Positions 11,690 through 23,248 of a stretch of DNA of 64,000 nucleotides are shown in pieces. The position numbers were made by a program, and so were the translations under genes. The stretch comes from Carnegiea gigantea (taxonomy: Eukaryota > Streptophyta > Magnoliopsida > Caryophyllales > Cactaceae): assembly GCA_029747015.1 (NCBI GenBank), contig JAKOGI010002423.1, positions 1 to 64,000 on the forward strand. Direction: 5' to 3'. How positions within the stretch are numbered: the first letter of the stretch is position 1; each line of letters begins with the position of its first letter. Under the pieces are notes generated by a model. It was not told the DNA's origin. It did no database searches and was given only the letters and a program-made list of their open reading frames with translations.

Positions 11690-13035
11690 TCAAAAAATGT
11701 TGGGGATCTTTACACTTTCATTCTCTATGAATATGGCGGCCTTGCCACCATCATTTCTTTGCTTGCTCTCAATCATGATTATTTCTCTAACCTCTTCAAT
11801 TAGTATGTCCTCGGTGACAATAAAGTCATCTACTCCTTCCTTTAGGGTGACACAATCACAATGCTCACGAGGTTTAGGTTCAGGCTTGCTAGAAAGTCTA
11901 TCCAGGCGTGTAGATGAAAAGCTAGCTTGTTGGACAATTTGGGCTTCCAATATCTTGTTGTGAGTAGTAAGCACATCAAGCTTAGAGGCTAATTGCTTAA
12001 TATACTCATCCTGCTTTTGCTATGTCATAAACATACTTTCCATCATAGCCTCTAAGTTAGACTTTTGGGGTACTTGTGGAGGGAAAGGACGTCTTTGAAA
12101 ATCGAGGGTGGCCTAGCATTTATTGGGAGCATATTCGGAGGGTTTGGATTACAGCTATGTGAGAAATTCGGATGATTCCTCTAACTCGGATTGTAGGTAC
12201 TAGAGTAAGGGTCACTAGCCGGTCTTGGGTTGAAGTTTTGGACATAATTGACTTCACTAGAGTTTTGGGAAAAAGGACTCACAAGTTGACAATTCAAAGT
12301 CACATGTTCAATAGAACCACAAATTTCACATGGGCGAGGGCACTAGAATTCACGACATTAACATTTATATGATCCAACCTTTGAGTTATAGCATCAACTT
12401 TAGCAAAAAGTAAAGTAAGTGCATCAACTTCAAGCTTACCTCCAACCCATTTAGCTTGGCCTCATTCGATGGACCATTAGAAATTGTTGAATGCCATCTC
12501 GTCAATCAAATTATAGGCCTCCCTTTCAGTTTTATTCATTAAAATTCCTCCTACCGCCGCATCAATAGTGGACCTTACAGGTTGGGTCATACTATTATAG
12601 AAAGCTTGAATAATCATCCATCAGTGAAGACCATGATGGAGGCATAAACGCAGCAGATCCTTAAGCCGATCCCAAGCCTCATAGAGCGTCTCATCATCCC
12701 TTTGCTTGAACTTGGTGATTTGATTTCTCAAACTTGCCGTTTTGCTCGGTGGGAAGAATTTGGCGAGGAAAGCTCTAATAAGCTCATCCCACGTGGTGAC
12801 ACATCCTGAAGGCAAAAAATGCAGCCAAGCTCTTTCCTTGTTCCTTAGTGAGAAGGGAAATAATCGCAGTCGGATGGCATCAGTGGAGACTCCGTTAAGC
12901 TTCAACGTGTCGCAGACCTCTAACAAGACCGAAAGGTGTAAGTTCGGGTCTTCTAAAGGGGTGCCTCCAAACTGGGATTGTTGCACCATGAAAATGAGAG
13001 CCGACTTGAGCTCAAAATTATTTGCATCAACGTTA
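11690..13035 (-). pseudogene. Athila-like gag remnant
   Basis: The best segment, 12989-12621, reads 122 residues. It starts 'MVQQSQFGGTPLEDPNLHL' and contains 'LRLFPFSLRNKERAWLHFL', 'CVTTWDELIRAFLAKFFPP' and 'DETLYEAWDRLKDLLR', the Retrotrans_gag core as seen in Athila. Further down, 'AVGGILMNKTEREAYNLIDEM' is readable with stops and shifts, and 11974-11690 gives the basic C-terminal part. The start has been lost or moved, with no clear ATG context after the PBS. Gag forms the virus-like particle in the cytoplasm. Multiple stops make this copy non-functional. Confidence 0.8.
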
Positions 13036-13370
13036 GGGTGAGCGATACCTTAGGCAATTCCTTAGACTCCATGGGTAACAAAATCCCTAAGCGTCCTTCT
13101 GTGGTCACCTCCTGCTTTCGTTATATTTTTGAAGTTCTTGCCTCACATCTTCGTTCTTCAATCTGTTGCTCCTTCCTCCTTAAGCGGAAAGTCCTTTTGA
13201 CCTTGGGATCGGGTTCGTATAGAAATGGACTTTGCATAAACGGGGAAGATTCCTACAAACACTATCACTAACACTACCAACGCAATCAAATAAGAAAATA
13301 AAAGACAAAAAAGATAAAAAATAAAATAATTAGTCACTTTCATGAAACTAACTTAATAGTTAACAAATTG

Positions 13371-13395
13371 GTCCTCGGCAATGGCGCCAAAATTT
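13371..13395 (-). promoter_or_regulatory. Athila-type primer binding site
   Basis: The minus strand reads ttttggcgccattgccgagg directly after the 5' LTR. 'TTGGCGCCGTTGCCGGGGA' (complementary to tRNA-Asp) is the known Athila PBS. Two or three bases differ from it here. Confidence 0.85.
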
Positions 13396-14646
13396 TGACC
13401 ATTGCCAGCAAGTGCACGGGTGTCATAGTATAGATAAAATATCTTCCTCCAGGACCAAAGTATTTTGTTGAGTCCTTTCTATTAGAAAATGCTACGCAAT
13501 TACTTAATGAGAAATTTTGATTTAACAACTTCTAATCAAGTGATTCTAAATTCAATCAAGGAGAAACACCTAGGGATTTATTTAGTTAAGAAAGGTGTTG
13601 GGTTAATATGATTAAAATGTGCTTTTCTCTAATTGAATAATTTTGAGGAATTGCACTCTATTTAGAACTTAGTCTATTCTTTCGAAATCGATCAGATTGT
13701 CTAAACTAAGCAAAAGTCATCCTTTCAAACTAATTTGTCTTAATCTAAGTTTAATATTTTTGATTACTCTCTCGTCCTCCCAACATGCAAATCTCTCTTT
13801 CGAGTCATCACTATATTAGTTCTTATGAAGCAGTCTAACAATTAAATTTCATATTTCAGTTCTTCATTCAATTGTTTCAAGGCTGCAAGCAAAATTTGGC
13901 CAAAATCTACTTACAACATCATAATCACTTGATAAAACAAAATCAAACCAATCATGAGACACAATTCTATTGAATATAACATGATCCAACTATACATCCG
14001 TTAACAAACAAATCCCTGGACAAGATAAACTACTTACTCATGATTAAAAATTAAACAACTAACCAATGGTTCAGTGAAATCCGAGAGGGAAGGGCTTAAC
14101 AATGACAACCTTCGACAAAGTCTTCAAACCGCCAACAAAACCAAACTCCTCACTCAATATTTCTTACTTTCACAAAAATCAAACTAAAATCCTAACTACA
14201 AGAAGTAAAATTTTAGGACGAAAAATGGCTATCTATGATACGCTTCTGGCCACTTTTTTTTTGCTACTGAGGGATAAGTTTATAAAGAAGAACACGAGCA
14301 TTTTTAGCCACACAACTGAAGGAAAATAAAGAGGCCATATTTACCAGCATGCCACGGTATGTGGCAGGCACCACGGGCAGGCCGTGGTCTTGGCTGGAAC
14401 TAAATTTTCTGCTCTTTTCTTATACCACGGGCATAACATCTCATAGGCATCCATGGGGGCTCAAAATACACTCAAATGAGGGTCTAATACTTGGTCAAAA
14501 TGATCCAAATTCCTGCAAAACACAAAAAAGAACTATACCCAAGCGTAAAACGAGAATAGGAGTAGAAATGGTAACTTGAAGCACATAATTATCCTAAAAA
14601 TGTAGCAAAATAACCCTAAAATGATATATACGATAAGCACTTATCA
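13396..14646 (-). mobile_element. 5' LTR of the Athila-like element (1251 bp)
   Basis: It starts TGATAAGTGCTTATC and ends ..GGCAATGGTCA on the minus strand, next to the PBS. Short ORFs on either strand (for example 14102-14329 and 14349-14579 on +) are not conserved and are treated as chance. Confidence 0.85.
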
Positions 14647-14651
14647 GCCTC

Positions 14652-16380
14652 TAATCCAATAGAGTAAATGTGATCCTTCCCATGTTGGAAAAATGCCCTT
14701 GCTGATGCTGCCTAGAGTAGCCATTAGTTTAGCCCAAAGAATATGGTTATCTCCTTGTCGGGAAATGTTTACCCTGAGGGGAGCCCTAAATACCCAGGGA
14801 AATATAGGAGAGCCCATGTTTTGCATAGTGGGCAAGTGCCTGTTTAGGAATGTTGAAAATACAAGGTGAGTACCTACTCTTGAATTTGTAATCCTGGTTT
14901 AGACCAATAGTCTCGAATTTCGTAATGGATGTGAGATTAGAGGCTATGATGATTGAGAGGAAATGGTAAAGGGGATAAATGGTTTATCCAAGTCTGATTC
15001 GACGGGATAGTCAATGGAATGCTTCTTTGTCCTCCAAAGCCACGGTCTTATTTTCACTCTCCTTTTGCCTAGTCTACCTTTGCAGGTGTTTGGTCAACTA
15101 GTCTTTATTATCTCCCTCCTTTTTTCGGACGCTAAGTGATTCAATTCAATTATTTCTTAATACAAAAAAACTTTGTGGTCAGGCCTCAAAGGGATTACCT
15201 ATGTATCTAATGTGGAATTAGGGCAGTTCTAGTTCGAGGATAAGAACATGCGACTCAAAGGAGGGACGCCTCCAAAAGGACTTTTAAGGAAGGCTTAAGG
15301 GCTAAGGTGCGAAAGGAAGGGAATCGGTATGAAGGGTGAAACAACCCTAATGTAAATTAGCAATTTCTTTCTTTCCTCATCCTTCGTGTTTCAAATTTTT
15401 TTTTCTTTCTCTATTTTTGCCTATTTTTCTTTCTGGATGGGACCATTTGGTCCGAACCTTTTCTTTTTTTGTGTTTATCACCCATAACACTCCTACTCCC
15501 TGATTAGGTTAGATATGGTTACCAAAGAAATATGCATATTTGAAGGCTCAAAGGGGTTTTAAGTGATAATTTATCAAGTTTAATAAAGGTATTAATATAG
15601 GTTGCCAAGGAAGTCCTCCTATCCTAGGCATAGCCTTTAAAGCTACATGACTTATTGCAAGAAATTCTCAATCGTTCCCCTTTTTCAGATGATGACTTGA
15701 AATCCTTAGCCTTTTTTATTTTATTGTTCTTCCTCTCCTTTTTCCTAGCTTGCCTTGTTAGGTTTTCAAGCTAGCCCCTCTTTTTTTTTTTTTAACCCTA
15801 TATTCATCATAGGATGGAAGCATTCCATGGGAATATAAGGGGGAAAAAACCAATGGAGGAGATGATTTTTATTAATAAATCAATGCTACATCAGACATGG
15901 ATTTATGACATAAAAGAAAGCAAATGATTGAGGCTCAACACATGACTATAAGCAAAGCATGAAACATGAGATTACATCATATCTTCTAAGTTCAACAGAA
16001 TTCAAGGCATCTTGTGTGGAGGCATTTTGGGCTTGGATTTGACTATGCTTATTACATGGATAGATAGACCCTACTTTTCGCTTTGGTCGTTTGAAATGGC
16101 TAAGATGTTATCATGTAAGCCAAGAGGGTTGTTGTCCTTCATGAGTGGTTCTAAGAGGGATGTCTTCAGTGTAGCAATCTAGAGCATGTACCTCCTTACT
16201 TGTGGGTCTTTGTCTTTCTTATTCATATTCTGATAGTTATCCTTCCAGTTGCTACCAATCTTAACAGGTGCCACTCTAGCTAATTGTTCCTTTAACAACA
16301 TACCTAGTTCCTTAGTGCAGTAAAGTTTTCAGATGGCATGAATCATAGATATTGTCTACATGTGGGCTGGAGGTTCCTAA
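14652..16380 (-). mobile_element. Decayed internal region of the Tat-like element
   Basis: No RT, RNase H or integrase motif is recognisable on either strand. A 63-residue minus ORF at 14835-14644 has no match that I recognise. The T-rich tract at 15781-15792 and several AT-rich stretches are unremarkable. This is where gag C-terminus/pol would be expected, so the region is probably a deletion or a very old relic. Confidence 0.5.
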
Positions 16381-17200
16381 TGAACAACCTTTCTTGATCA
16401 GCCTATAAGGGTCAGTTAGCCATATAAGCAGCTTTTGCCCTCCATCGAGCAAAAAAGTCAGGAAAGCTTTCCTTTTCCTCTTGCTTAGTTAACTCTAGGT
16501 CACTAAGTGTGATTGGTTTGTCAACATTGTATGAATATTAACATAGAAATTCTTAATAAAGATCATCTTAGCTTGTAACCTTTTGTAGGTCTACGATATT
16601 CTACCACCTCATTATATCCTTGTCAAACATCTAAGGAAATATGATACAGAAGATGTCATTGTCAATTCCTTTTAGTTTCATTGCACTAAGAAAATTCCTC
16701 ACATGATAGTGAGGATTTTTAGCTTCATGGAACTTGATGCCTAGCATAGTGAATTTTTAGGGGTAGTTTCCCTTTTAGGAGAGAGGTGAATACCGCATAG
16801 TCATTAAAGTAATTGGTGAATATAGAAGATTCCTTAAGCAGGTGTCCTATTCAATCTATTTGTGGATCAATTTGAGGAGTGCTTTTTGTCCCTTTTTCTT
16901 ACTTCCGCTTATCATCTTCCCCCTCTTCATTGCAAGGTTTCTCAGCTTTTTCTTTTAGGGGCCTCTTGATAAGAGTTTAGAGTGTAGTCACCATCAGTTC
17001 TATCTTCTTGTCACTTTCATCTATCCTATTTTTGTATCTTTTCTAGCATCTTCAGAATTTGGGCTACCTCATTACCATTCCCAACCATCGAGAATTGGTG
17101 TTGTATTGGACTTGGACTTGGACTTGGACTTTTCTCTTAGTCCAGTAGGCGGAGTTTTCTTAGACTCTTCTTGAGATAGAAGTCTCCTAGTTTCGCTCAT
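16380..17200 (-). pseudogene. Tat/Ogre-like gag remnant
   Basis: The start on the minus strand is ATG at 17200-17198, reading MSETRRLLSQEESKKTPPTG and then a Ser-Lys repeat from a hexanucleotide repeat (tccaag, four copies, about 17108-17135). A core readable at about 16560-16400 contains 'VTLELTKQEEKESFPDFFARW' split over 'TLELTKQEEKESF' and 'FFARWRAKAAYMAN'. This resembles the Tat gag core 'L..L.Q..NESFREFA.RWR..AA'. Stops and shifts are frequent. The homologous gag start lies on + near 22015. The ATG and the upstream leader are similar in both copies, which supports this start. Confidence 0.62.
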
Positions 17201-18911
17201 ATGCCTCCTTTATCATCCCGATGCTAAGCAATAAGGTGACGGTTTAGAGAGGTGGAATGTTATAAGTGGCCAGCCATGCTGGATTTAGGCTAAAGGAAAT
17301 GGTTAATGACTTGTAATTTAAAGAGAATGAGACAACGACTTGATGGCCTTGATGGTTTAGGCTGAAATGGGGTTAGATATGGGGTTTTACACTGAAATTA
17401 AGTCTTATCCTAGATGAGATCCTAAGTATGGCTAAAGAGCTAACTTATAAGCCCAAGTTGAACTCAAGTATTTCTTAAGTGAATCAACAACCTATACTGA
17501 CCTACGTATGACTGTGGTTTGGTTTGCCTATAATTTTCTAGTCTTAGCACATGAGTCGATCTAGGTGGACTCATATAAGGATCCTAGAACTAGGGAATAT
17601 GATGTGTGGACCATGAACTTATGCATGGGTAAGTTATCTAAGTCTTAATTGGACTTGGGCATTATGAATACATTGCATGATTTGATGTAACCTAGAGTGG
17701 ACTAGTGTTCTAAAGATCTAAAGGGGCATATTATGCACCTTGGCCTTGACGAACTCATGGACTTGCGTGATGAGGTATAATGATGTATGACTCTTTGACC
17801 TCAAGTGTCCTACAACTTATGTGCTAAGACCCTAAATGAACTATGCTCATTCATGGACCTAACTCTAACACTAAGAAGCTAGAATTCAGTTTTATGCTAT
17901 AAGTGGAGATCCTGAAGGGATAAGTGGAGATCCTGAAGGGATAAAAACCTATCCTGACTTCCTAACTAGATCCCAATCGGGTTCTAACTAGGCCCACATT
18001 TATCCACTTTTATTCTGACTCTCTATTAGACTTTTACTCATGCAAACTGACAGACTCTACTAGCTAGACCCTGAGGGATCCCTGTTAGGTTTTGGGCCTG
18101 ACACAGACTCTATTTTGCCCCTAGACACAAACTAGCAAATCCTCTTCTTTGTGTGTTTTTTTTTGACAATCCTGGTGAGGATTTGCCTTTTTGACCAGAA
18201 TTACCACTTTATACTAGAATTAGAGCCTCTTCTAGATTCTGTTAAGAGTCCTATTAGGACTCAATTAGCCCATAAACCATTTTTACTCCCTAATCCAATT
18301 CCTAGAATTCCTTTTTTTTTTTCCAAAATTGGTCAAGGTTTAGAATCCTTTTCATGTTCTTGGTCAACAGTCAGTTTAGAACTCCATTAGCCCAAAACCG
18401 CTTTGCTTTCTAATCCAATTCCTAGACTCAGTTTTTTCCTAATCGAGGCTCTTCTAAGAATCACAGTATCAATGCATAGTCCTTTTGGCTAAAGAAGTTA
18501 AATCACACAAGGTCATATTGCATTCTAAATCATACACATACATTCCAACCTATACAAGAATTCTATGTTATAAAGGTTTTAGGATAGGTTTCAACAATCC
18601 TCTCATAACCCAAAGTTTTGTACACCGCCCATGGGGTGCATGATATGACTAGGACATTTATGGATGCTTTCCTAAGTTGTAGGGATTTGGAAAGTATGTC
18701 GTGAGTGGGTGAAGCAACTATCTGCTTAGTTAGAAGTTTAAATTGACCCACAGAGTGACCAGTCATTTTCCTGTTGGGTAGAATCAGGGCTTCACCTAAA
18801 GATGTTGTTGATCACTGATAGGCAGCGTCTTATATTGCAAGTATGCCTTAAGGCAAGTATAATTAAGATAATTTTTCATATTGACTTTTAAATCTCGCTC
18901 TATTCAAAAAA
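17201..18911 (-). mobile_element. 5' leader of the minus-strand Tat-like element
   Basis: Non-coding leader between PBS and gag. It is collinear with the + strand leader 20835-22014 in reverse complement (blocks such as 'tatggtcca', 'gtccacctagat', 'ataggcaaaccaaac', 'acattccacct'). A 22-bp direct duplication 'aagtggagatcctgaaggga' is found at about 17901-17943. Confidence 0.7.
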
Positions 18912-18931
18912 GTTCATAGTGGAGTTGCTAC
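18912..18931 (-). promoter_or_regulatory. Primer binding site of the minus-strand Tat-like element
   Basis: The minus strand reads gtagcaactccactatgaac directly after the LTR end. It is aligned with the better preserved gtggcaactccattggggac at 2498. Confidence 0.65.
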
Positions 18932-20829
18932 TATAAGGACCCACCTCCCTAAGGATGCAATCCCTCATGAATGGCTAGGACTTGATGCTAGGTACTTTTA
19001 TATTTTTTTCTAGAAATAAGGTTTTAATTATTATTATCTTTTTTTTAAAAATAGAAATTAGCAAGGCAGAACTAGGGTTACCGAAATACAGGGAATAGGC
19101 CTTGGGCCTGACCAAAGAACCCGACCGGGTTCCCTGGGCAGGACCAGGTCTACTCCCTTGTGATTGGGCCTTGGCAACATCTTCATCCTGATCCAGAATC
19201 TGGGTGCACGTCTTATCCTTCGGGGTCAAATTTGATCCCCTGATTCTAGCTCAAGCACATTCCATTGCCCTAGTCTAAACCTGTTTTCCTAAGTCCAGCA
19301 ATGTAGGAATATATACCAAATGAAGCAGTAAGAAAATTATTAATCTTTAACTAAATGGTATAGCCAGTGAGTTTTAGAAAAACTTATAAGTCATGGCACC
19401 TTTTGTAGCAGATTATCTGACAAGGACACCGAAGGGCAAATTAAGGCTACTGTAAAAGGGTTTTGGAAAGGCCTCAAATAATCTCTAGTGTGGGGGCCTA
19501 TCCTGACTCCTTGGTCTGGAACTGAAATTCTAGATTCGAGGGTGAAGGTACGGTGATGTGATGGAGTGCATCTTATCAACGCTCGTAATCCCTCACGATC
19601 TCTACTAATCAATACAGGAAATTAAAACTTAATCCGACTAACATACATCCATGCAATCAAGTAGAATCATTCATATGATCATGCAAAAGGTACAAACTTT
19701 AGTACAATGTACACAAAAGTAAAATGAATAAGTTACAGCGGACTGAGAACCACCTATAGATTGCATCTTTGGTAATTTAGCACTAAAAATCATTTAAAAG
19801 AAAAAAGAATAGAGTAGAAGAGTAGAGAAAGATAGAGTTTCCTTCAGGATAACCCACCTGATTTACCTAGGAATCCAGCAGAGTGGCGCCTTTTAAATGG
19901 TTAACCCAATTCTCTACCTTCAGTGTGTGTAGTATTTCTCTCCTCAATTTTGGTGCGCTTATGTCCCTAATATTTTGATGTGGTTTAATGCCTCTAACTG
20001 ATCTGATATCAATTGACTGGCGCCAATTTTCTAATGCTAAACTGATGTCTCCTTCTAAATCCATGCCCCTAACCCCTAGGGGTAATTCCTTATTTATAAT
20101 GGTTGAGGGGATAATCTAAATCGGTTTAGAGAAAGGAGACTTAATCCTAGTTTCACTAAGGTTAATCTAAACAGGTACAATAATTCAGATAGGATTATGA
20201 CTAATTACTCTGGATAAACTAATATGCCTAGAATTCTATTTAATTAATCTCTTTAAGGCAGAAAATGACTTGGAGACAGGGGAGCCCAATTGAGTTTTCA
20301 TGTAGAGGACCCAACCCAGTTCTTAGAAATAGGAACCCATTGGATTGGGTTGCAGATAGCCCATTTTATTTTGACCATCACTTTCACGTCTGACCTCCAT
20401 TTTGAGTGGCTATTTTTTTCCTTGAAAGCTTATTTAGTCCAGTTTCTAATAAAACTAATTTCATATTTCTTAGATAAGCTTGCAGCAAGATATTAGCAAA
20501 ATGGTGAATAAATGTCATTTTCAGCACAAGTCCAAATATTCGAGTTATGCATTTTCTATGGCTTATTGGACTTTGGTGCATAATATGTCATTGGAGAGCT
20601 TATTTGATTAAAAATGTTGATACCTAGAATTAATAATCTTATGCTGTCTACAGTGGATCTCAACTGGATGCCGAACTTTTAATTTGGGCCTATTCGAACT
20701 TTTTAGGCTCTATTTACCTTTTGGACTCGAATTCAAGTATTACTCTGCTGCGCCCCAAAGTACACAAGTTGGTATATAAATTTTTCCATTAGGATTATTA
20801 AAATAGAATGCCACTTTTAGGCTTATACA
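18932..20829 (-). mobile_element. 5' LTR of the minus-strand Tat-like element (1898 bp)
   Basis: It is uninterrupted and collinear with 2710-3271 plus 7266-8577. In element orientation it starts TGTATAAGCC and ends ..GGGTCCTTATA. It is directly followed by ACAGG (20830-20834). Confidence 0.88.
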
Positions 20830-22122
20830 ACAGGCAGCTGTCTCACACAGACATGTCACACTTTGCTTAATCTACACGATACATGAGAAAGCAACCAAAC
20901 CACCCTATAGATGATGAAGCATTTGGGTCACAAGAAGGCTATTCTAAACGTTGCCTACTTACAACTTAGAACTTTGGATTAGGTTAGACTTCATGTGCAT
21001 GTATGATTATGTGAATGTTTAGAACTCTAATGGACTTTCTAATCCATACCAAAGTCCCATGTGTGGATGATTTCGGGTTTGATGAAGTCGTCATTGTGTT
21101 TAGGGGCCCACTTTAGGATTTAGGAATATTAGTCTAACCTAGGTGAGGGCAAGGTTAGGTCTAGTGCTGTTAAAGGCCAATAGTGCTCTAAGATAATTAG
21201 GTCAAGTCCAAATAACCCACCAATAGGAAGTTGTTAGTTTCTAGACCTTGCATGCATCATCATACAAGGGACGACAACATTAGTCTACATTAAGTCACTC
21301 TAAGTCATAAGCTTACAAGTCTCTTTACATATTACAGAAGTCTAAAAAGTCATTGTCAAATTTTAACACATCAATTGCGGGCTACATAGACCTAAAGAGT
21401 CATACATCATTTGGCGTCATCATGCATATTTCATGAGTCCATCTAGGCTAAAAATCCATTATGTAACCCATTAGACCTTTTGAACCCTAGTTCATTCTAG
21501 GTTGTATCCAATCACGTATCATATTCATAATGCATACAGACCTAAACATTTGATCCTTATAAAAGTCTATGGTCCATGCATCATCAAGGTATATGATCCA
21601 TGTATGGGTCCATCTAGATCCATCTATATGCCTAAACTAGCCCTTTTTAGGCAAACCAAACTAAAGTCATGCTTAGGCCCAGTAGATCTATGATTTATTT
21701 GAGACACACTTAGACCTGACTTAGGCCCCTAGGTCAGCTGCCTATGCCCACCTTAGATCTCAGTCCTTGGTAAGGCCCGATTACATTTAAAACCAGTATT
21801 CTAAATCCATCTTCTTAACCCTATCCCTTCTAGCCTAGCCTAAACCTTCAAACCCACCAAACATTGTCTCCTTCTTACCTAACCGCAAGTCATTAGCCAT
21901 TTGCCTTAACCTATGTCTAAGGACATTAACCTTTCCTTTCCATTACCCACCTCCGTTACATTCCACCTTTCAAAATGTTACCTTATTACTCAGAATAAGA
22001 AAGATGGGAGATATGGAGCTTAGATGCAGGCTAATAAAAATTACTCCTAATGGCAAACCCAAAAACAAGTTAATCATGAAACATCTTAGGAAAGTGATTG
22101 CAAAATTTAAAGAGAACGAAAT
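20830..22122 (+). mobile_element. Leader and gag start of the + strand Tat-like element (continued from 2704)
   Basis: 20830-20834 is the second ACAGG copy. The following 1.2 kb match the reverse complement of the minus-strand element's leader in order. At 22015 an ATG starts 'MELRCRLIKITPNGKPKNKL', and the frame stays open to the breakpoint. It aligns in position with the gag ATG of the other copy. The element is cut at 22123 by a chromovirus LTR. Its gag remainder, pol and 3' LTR are not seen in the window. Confidence 0.62.
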
Positions 22123-23248
22123 TGAAGTAGTCCAACCCTAAATCATGTTTATTAATTTAATTACCTCATGTTAATAATTTTCTCATATTTATTTATCACA
22201 CTTCATTATCTCGGTGAAAAAAAGAAAATAATAATTTCATTTGGGCCCTTACTTGGCGTTTTGGGTTTTATTTATTTCTTTGGTTACTAACGAAAATTTT
22301 GGAAGAATTGATAATAGGCCCTAATAAGTTTAATCTAGGTGATTTTATTTTGTTCTCCATAACATTTAAAAAATTTAATTTTGAGTTACGCAAAAACATT
22401 ATCGTTGCGAAGCATTTTATTTCAGAACCCAACTTATTTTGGGCCAATTCGAAACCCAACAAGCTTGTCTAGTTAACCTAGCTAACTACCATGATTAAGC
22501 CTAACCATAGTTAGGTAAAAGTCATTTTTGAAAATAAAAACTCAGCCAAGTTCATTAGATTAGTCAAAAAATACAACCCAAATCCAAAACCACATTTTCT
22601 CTCTCATCTCTCTCTCTCTCTCTCTCTACATGTCTACCCAACCCTCTCAGCTACTGATTTGTATTGTTCCTACCACCTAACAACCACCCTCTGGCCACTA
22701 AGGCAGCCACCAGCCATCCCCACACCCCCCTTAAGCATCAAAGATCACTTTCACTTATTTTTCTTCAAGCAAAGTGAATAAACCCTAACCTTGTTCTTAT
22801 TGATTTTGCTTGTATCTTGGTTTTGATTCTTGTTTTTGTTGTTTTGGTGGTTGATCATGTTGTTTTGATAGAAATAAGAGTTATTTTGAATGTTTTAATT
22901 GTTGGATGAGTTGGATAGTAAGTAAAAGTTGAGGTTGATCATGTTCATGCAAGCTTAAGTTAAAACCATATTTATGAATTGATTTGTATTTAATTTGGTG
23001 ATCTTTAGCATTATTAATGATTATGATGGAGTTATTGTAGTTTTAAAAGGTTTTGGAGGAGTTAAGAGTGAATCTAAGTTGACCAAAAGTTAGGTTTTTA
23101 ATGATTATCCAAGGTTCAACCTTCGTTTAATAGCAAGCATGTTATTTGTGTATATTTGATTTAGAAATGAATCTTTGATGTATATGATTATAAAGTGAAA
23201 TTGAGTGTGATGGTTTTGTATGGTCATGGGAAGGACCAAAGCTTTGTT
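22123..23248 (+). mobile_element. LTR1, 3'-truncated
   Basis: It starts tgaagtagtccaaccc and follows LTR2 and LTR3 for about 1.1 kb to 'gaccaaagctttgtt'. It then passes straight into RT sequence ('tttgactaac'). The second half of the LTR, PBS, gag, PR and the start of RT are missing. A (TC)n run lies at 22607-22626. Confidence 0.88.

Larger units (their letters stand above)
10806..14646 (-). mobile_element. Athila-like Ty3 retrotransposon remnant with both LTR ends
   Basis: Bounded by GCCTT (10801-10805) and GCCTC (14647-14651), a 5-bp duplication with one change. The order on the minus strand is 5' LTR 14646-13396, tRNA-Asp type PBS, gag, protease, then a truncated 3' LTR 11167-10806. Everything from RT to the first part of the 3' LTR is missing. 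Gag and PR are broken by several stops. The gag core resembles Athila gag ('FPFSL', 'AWL', 'TTWDEL', 'FLAKFFPPSKTA', 'LYEAWDR'). Confidence 0.87.
2710..20829 (-). mobile_element. Tat/Ogre-like Ty3 retrotransposon, nested host of two other insertions
   Basis: A pair of direct LTRs (2710-3271 plus 7266-8577, and 18932-20829) bounds this element, with ACAGG on both sides. The PBS at 18912-18931 and the PPT-like tract at 8578-8595 show that it reads on the minus strand. The gag remnant (about 17200-16380) lies on the correct side. A minisatellite lies near the 3' LTR, which is a known habit of Tat/Ogre 3' regions. After removing the solo LTR and the Athila remnant, about 10.3 kb remain. I found no recognisable RT, RNase H or integrase, so this copy has lost most of pol and cannot be autonomous. 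Confidence 0.85.

Noticed and set aside
12742..13041. 99-residue + ORF over the Athila gag
   Set aside because: Shadow of gag on the opposite strand.
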